In this document: piece by piece, positions 6,409 to 9,121 of the stretch
Position numbering within the stretch: the first letter of the stretch is position 1
Layout of the letters: every line of letters begins with the position of its first letter
Source of the DNA: Phycisphaerales bacterium
GTDB taxonomy: Bacteria > Planctomycetota > Phycisphaerae > Phycisphaerales > UBA1924
Assembly (NCBI GenBank): GCA_025453375.1
Contig: JALOQT010000022.1
Span: forward strand, 1-9,121
Direction: 5' to 3'
Length of the DNA: 9,121 nt
The notes under the pieces: generated by a model
The model's database searches: none
Seen by the model: only the letters and a program-made list of their open reading frames with translations
What the model was told of the DNA's origin: nothing
Made by a program: the position numbers and the translations under genes

Positions 6409-6413
6409 CTCCT
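6409..6413 (-). promoter_or_regulatory. Ribosome binding site of phoU
   Basis: AGGAG on the minus strand is 9 nt before ATG 6399. It decides between this start and longer in-frame alternatives at 6438 and 6525. Confidence 0.7.
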
Positions 6414-6487
6414 GCAGACGCTGAACCTTGCCCGCATCCATCCTCAGCCCAGGCTCACAACCTGTGGACAGGCTGGGTGCTGGAAGC

Positions 6488-6523
6488 GGGGGTAACTCCC
6501 CGGGGGGGCCGGGGGTAACTCCC
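6488..6523. promoter_or_regulatory. Two GGGGGTAACTCCC direct repeats upstream of phoU
   Basis: The 13-bp word GGGGGTAACTCCC occurs at 6488-6500 and again at 6511-6523, a 23-bp period or about two helical turns. Each copy is a near-palindrome with G and C arms around TAACT. A G-rich stretch fills the space between. They lie 89-124 bp before the phoU ATG, directly downstream of a TATCAT -10-like hexamer, a position suited to a repressor. They do not resemble the E. coli Pho box. Confidence 0.45.
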
Positions 6524-6546
6524 ATGATACACGCATTGCACGCAAT
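6524..6546 (-). promoter_or_regulatory. Candidate phoU promoter with ATTGC-N2-GCAAT palindrome
   Basis: On the minus strand TATCAT (6524-6529) matches the -10 consensus in five of six positions. Just upstream, ATTGC (6535-6539) and GCAAT (6542-6546) form a hyphenated palindrome where the -35/-10 spacer would be. No clear -35 is seen. The implied leader is about 118 nt. The rest of 6400-6703 holds no convincing gene. Confidence 0.35.
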
Positions 6547-6691
6547 CCATGCGCGAAAGTTCTGACCGGTCGGGTTTCACACGGGAGCCACACCCAGCCG
6601 ATCGGCAACTCTTACGCATTCGACGCCTCCGCCCTGGCGGACGCAGCAACTTCGCACCCCCTTCTGCTGGTAAACCGGCGCGACAGCCGAG

Positions 6692-6697
6692 TATGCT
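6692..6697 (+). promoter_or_regulatory. Candidate -10 (leaderless arrangement) for the gene at 6704
   Basis: TATGCT is followed by exactly six bases (CCTGCC) and then ATG 6704, and no Shine-Dalgarno sequence is present. Initiation would fall at or beside the A of the ATG. There is no strong -35; TGGTAA (6668-6673) is at 18-bp spacing. Confidence 0.45.
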
Positions 6698-6703
6698 CCT
6701 GCC

Positions 6704-7147
6704 ATGAGCACCTCAGGGATCGGGGTCAACGCGTCGATGTCTCCCGGAGCCGCGGCACTGCTAGCCCGGACCTACGGCCTCCGCACCCAACCCGCATCCC
6801 CCAGCAAGGCGACACCTCAAGCCATTCCCGCCGCGTCAGTCAGCAAGACCACGCAGGCCGCCCAGCCGGGCGTCATCGCCCGCGTTCAGAGCGCCGTCTC
6901 CCCCGAGCAAATCCGCGCCACGCAGGCCGCCGCCGCGGCGCGTCCCAAGACCAACGCCCTCGTCGGCGCGCTGGTTCCCGGGAAGGTTGACTTCAGCGGC
7001 GCTGAGCCGCGCCCGTCGATCGCGGCCCCATCGGCCGGCAACCCCGCTGCCGCCCGCGCTGCGATGCCCTTCTACTCACGCCCGACCGATCGCGTCGAAG
7101 TCGCGACGGTGCTGACGCTCGGCCGCTCGCTGGACGTCAAGGGCTGA
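6704..7147 (+). CDS. Ala/Pro-rich protein of unknown function
   Basis: I do not recognise this 147-residue protein. It has no signal peptide, membrane segment or cysteine. Residues of about 28-80 are Ala/Pro/Ser/Thr/Gln-rich and probably disordered. Two stretches look constrained: ALVGALVPGKVDFSG (86-100) and the C-terminal block from FYSRPTDR through LGRSLDVKG (122-147). The N-terminus (GIGVNASMSPGAAALLARTYGL) could be a short helix. Coding is supported by GC-rich third positions, a TANNNT element 6 bp before the ATG and tidy spacing from the next gene. The overlapping minus-strand frames look like shadows. It and the amidotransferase gene each seem to have their own promoter. Confidence 0.7.
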   Translation: MSTSGIGVNASMSPGAAALLARTYGLRTQPASPSKATPQAIPAASVSKTTQAAQPGVIARVQSAVSPEQIRATQAAAAARPKTNALVGALVPGKVDFSGAEPRPSIAAPSAGNPAAARAAMPFYSRPTDRVEVATVLTLGRSLDVKG

Positions 7148-7160
7148 GCATTCGCGTCTC

Positions 7161-7196
7161 GTCCCGCGCTGCCCCTCGCCTCCGCACGCGCGGGGC
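7161..7196. promoter_or_regulatory. Inverted repeat before the amidotransferase gene
   Basis: CCCGCGC (7163-7169) pairs with GCGCGGG (7188-7194). A G-T and a G-C pair extend the stem to 9 bp, with an 18-nt loop. It ends 2 bp before the putative -10 at 7199. No T-run follows, so it is not a standard terminator. It may be an operator, or a chance GC-rich repeat. Confidence 0.25.
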
Positions 7197-7198
7197 GA

Positions 7199-7204
7199 TA
7201 CCCT
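7199..7204 (+). promoter_or_regulatory. Candidate -10 (leaderless arrangement) for the amidotransferase
   Basis: TACCCT fits TANNNT and is followed by six bases (CCGGCC) and ATG 7211, the same spacing as before the genes at 6704 and 4387 (minus). No Shine-Dalgarno sequence is present. Confidence 0.4.
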
Positions 7205-7210
7205 CCGGCC

Positions 7211-7963
7211 ATGCCGATCATCGTCCTGCAGCACGCCGCCCACGAGGGCCCCGGTCGCCTTGGCCCCATCCTTCGCGATCACGCCCACGCCTTGGATATT
7301 CGCCGCCTCGACCTGCCCCTCGGCCCCGCGCCGATGCAGCGCGGCGTGCCGACCGACCTGGACGATGTTGACGCCGTGATCAGCCTCGGCGGGCCGATGA
7401 ACGTCGGCGATGACCTGCCCTGGATGCAGGCCGAGTTGAACCTGCTCAAAGCCGCGCACGAAGCCCAGAAGCCCGTGCTGGGCATCTGCCTCGGCGCACA
7501 GATGATCGCCAAGGCCCTGGGCGGCGAAGTCGCCCCCATGACCGACCCAATCGGCGAAGCTGGCTTCTGCCCCGTCAACCAGACGCCCCCGGGCAACACC
7601 GACCGCATCCTCGCCGGCATCCCGTGGACGACCTGGCAATTCCAGGTGCACGGCCAGCAGATCACCAAGCTGCCCGATGGCGCGACGCTCCTGCAGACCA
7701 GCAAGGCCTGCAAGGTCCAGTGCTTCAGCATCGGTCTGCGGACCTACGCCTTCCAGTATCACTTCGAGAGCACCAAGGCCGACATCGACGCCTTCTGCAG
7801 CGATCGCTGGACGCAGGACCTGCTGACGCGCCTCGGCTCAAGCACGCAAGCCGTGCGTCAAAGCGTCGGCGAGCACTATGACACCTATCAGCGTCTGGGC
7901 GATCGCCTGACGGAGAACGTCGCGTCGTTCATGTTCCCGATCCGCAGCAAGCTCAAGGCATGA
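7211..7963 (+). CDS. Class I glutamine amidotransferase, GMP-synthase-like
   Basis: A cytoplasmic 250-residue stand-alone class I glutamine amidotransferase. It shows the oxyanion-region motif SLGGPMNV (58-65), the nucleophile elbow GICLGAQ with Cys93 (91-97), and the His184/Glu186 pair in FQYHFES (181-187), so the Cys-His-Glu triad is complete. The HGQQ stretch (147-150) is also typical of the GMP-synthase-like subgroup. The usual QFHPE motif reads QYHFE. The C-terminal 60 residues form a helical extension beyond the core. Family members release ammonia from glutamine for a partner or cleave gamma-glutamyl bonds. No synthetase partner is adjacent, so the true substrate is unknown. It converges on the signalling gene with only 3 bp between stop codons. 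Confidence 0.9.
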   Translation: MPIIVLQHAAHEGPGRLGPILRDHAHALDIRRLDLPLGPAPMQRGVPTDLDDVDAVISLGGPMNVGDDLPWMQAELNLLKAAHEAQKPVLGICLGAQMIAKALGGEVAPMTDPIGEAGFCPVNQTPPGNTDRILAGIPWTTWQFQVHGQQITKLPDGATLLQTSKACKVQCFSIGLRTYAFQYHFESTKADIDAFCSDRWTQDLLTRLGSSTQAVRQSVGEHYDTYQRLGDRLTENVASFMFPIRSKLKA

Positions 7964-7966
7964 CGA

Positions 7967-9121
7967 TCACGCCGCCTTCTTGCTGTCATCACGCACGCGT
8001 GCCCGCAGGCACTGGCTGATGAGCTGGCGCAGCGGCTTGATCGATTCCTGAATGCTGCCCGTCGCATCGACGGAGATCATCGCCGCGTCGGCGCAGTCGC
8101 CGATCGGCTTGAACCCCAGCGCCGGGGCCGCACCCTTGATCTGGAAGCACAGTCGGCGCACGTCCGGCATGCTGTCAGCCGCGATCGCCTTGCTGAGCTT
8201 CTGGCTGAAGGCCTTGAGTTCCTCGATGAACTCAGGCACGAACTTCGACGTCGGATCATCCGGCTTCAGCGTGCTATACAAAGCGCCCGAGCCCTCGCCC
8301 GACGAGCCATCGAGCAGCAGGAATTCGCCGATGGCCTGGGTCAATTTGTCGGCCGTGATCGGCTTGGTGACGATCGCGTTGACTCGTGCGCCACGGGCAT
8401 GGTCCTTCACGCACGCACGCGTGTCAGCCGTCACCATGATGATCGGCGTCTGCACGCCGGCATTGCGCAACTGATCGGCCAGCGCCGTGCCGGCGGTGTC
8501 CGGCAGGTCATTATCCAGCAGGATGATGTCAAACGACTCCTTGGCCCGCGCCATGGTCTCAGCGCCGGTCTCGACGCTGACGATGTTCATCCCCGTGTCC
8601 TTGAGATAGTGACGCACGAGCCGACGATCCATCGGCGAATCGTCAACGTGCAGCAGCGAACCGCTGAGCCGCGCCGGGTCGACGAACTCCAGCGTGAAGC
8701 GACCCTCCATCGGATCGACATCCAGGAAGTCGCGGACATTCACCGGCGTCTTGAACTTCAGGCCGACTTCGTGAATCAGGCCCTTGAAGTGCTTGCAGCG
8801 CATGACCACCGCATCAACCGCAATCTCCCCGCCGCGCGGCTGCGGCAGAAACACCACGCACGTCGTCCCCGCATGCACATAGGCCGAATGCAGGATCCCG
8901 ACACCGTCACTCGACAGATTCCGCGCGGCGTATCGCAGGTTCGTCGTCGCGCCGCCGGGCTGACGCATCTCGATCCGCAGCGAGCCCTTGACGAAGTCCC
9001 AGCGGACGGTCCGACGCTTGAACTCACCCCCAGCCTGTGCATCGAGTTCCTTGTTCAGCGCTGCGACATCGCTCTCGCGAAGCCGAACGGTATTCGCCGG
9101 GGCGTTTCCGGCAGAGGGCTT
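7967..9121 (-). CDS. PilZ - receiver - HPt-like signalling protein (N-terminus outside window)
   Basis: The frame is open to the right window edge, giving 384 visible residues counted from that edge. A short helical lead (13-31) precedes a PilZ domain (about 34-130) with both c-di-GMP-binding signatures: RRTVR (36-40, RxxxR) and NLSSDG (68-73, NxSxxG). A receiver domain follows (about 155-270) with the acidic pair Asp160/Asp161, phospho-acceptor Asp203 in LLDNDLP, Thr231 and Lys253 (TKP), so it is complete. The last domain (about 290-378) matches HPt: FIEELKAFSQKL, then CFQIKGAAPALG. The phosphorylated His of the family's H-x-L-K-G motif is Phe326, so it should not accept phosphate. The protein probably combines c-di-GMP and phospho-signals. 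An in-frame ATG at 8968 would cut the PilZ domain and is not the start. No kinase or DNA-binding domain is visible. Confidence 0.88.
   Translation of the reverse strand, partial: KPSAGNAPANTVRLRESDVAALNKELDAQAGGEFKRRTVRWDFVKGSLRIEMRQPGGATTNLRYAARNLSSDGVGILHSAYVHAGTTCVVFLPQPRGGEIAVDAVVMRCKHFKGLIHEVGLKFKTPVNVRDFLDVDPMEGRFTLEFVDPARLSGSLLHVDDSPMDRRLVRHYLKDTGMNIVSVETGAETMARAKESFDIILLDNDLPDTAGTALADQLRNAGVQTPIIMVTADTRACVKDHARGARVNAIVTKPITADKLTQAIGEFLLLDGSSGEGSGALYSTLKPDDPTSKFVPEFIEELKAFSQKLSKAIAADSMPDVRRLCFQIKGAAPALGFKPIGDCADAAMISVDATGSIQESIKPLRQLISQCLRARVRDDSKKAA

Noticed and set aside
6465..6476. DnaA box or replication origin signal (CCTGTGGACAGG)
   Set aside because: It is a single site with two mismatches to the DnaA box and no AT-rich region or further boxes. 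It is merely a short palindrome.
5536..6495. 319-codon open frame on the plus strand running through the tandem repeat
   Set aside because: Its start is repeat-encoded sequence and the rest is antisense to phoU, whose motifs are clear.
7076..7762. 228-codon minus-strand frame opposite the amidotransferase
   Set aside because: The opposite strand encodes a complete amidotransferase with its catalytic triad. This frame has no family features.

Overview
The window is high-GC bacterial chromosomal DNA, densely coded on both strands. Gene content and style suggest a planctomycete, perhaps of the Phycisphaerae: Ala/Pro-rich secreted proteins, a mix of Shine-Dalgarno and apparently leaderless starts, and a stand-alone phoU. 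This placement is an inference from general style, because no rRNA or marker gene is present. There are no tRNA or rRNA genes, insertion sequences, phage genes or CRISPR arrays, and I see no multi-gene accessory or defence system.

Layout. At the left edge is the tail of a QueC-like ATP-pyrophosphatase-family protein (up to 338, + strand). A 257-bp gap with two hairpins follows, then aspartate kinase (596-2092) and an overlapping EamA/DMT-type exporter (2089-3000), probably one operon. Converging on it, with a 26-bp overlap, is a secreted S1/P1-type zinc nuclease with an extra C-terminal domain (2975-4387, - strand). The 144-bp divergent region beside it serves that nuclease and a secreted trypsin/HtrA-fold protein that seems to have lost its catalytic residues (4532-5443, + strand). 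A strong intrinsic terminator and an 8-bp tandem repeat separate this gene from phoU (5665-6399, - strand). A 304-bp regulatory gap with repeated near-palindromes precedes a small Ala/Pro-rich protein of unknown function (6704-7147) and a class I glutamine amidotransferase (7211-7963), both + strand. The right edge holds a truncated PilZ-REC-HPt-like signalling protein (7967 to the window end, - strand).

Function. Aspartate kinase commits aspartate to Lys/Thr/Met synthesis, and the coupled DMT permease could export a product of that pathway. PhoU points to phosphate control, although no pst genes are visible. The PilZ-REC protein combines a c-di-GMP-binding signature with a complete phospho-receiver, but its HPt-like domain has Phe where the phosphorylated His should be. 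The main points for a second look are the degenerate HPt, the inactive-looking protease fold, the nuclease's OB-like extension, a recurring TANNNT-6 nt-ATG arrangement, the hairpin-bearing leader of aspartate kinase and the repeats upstream of phoU.
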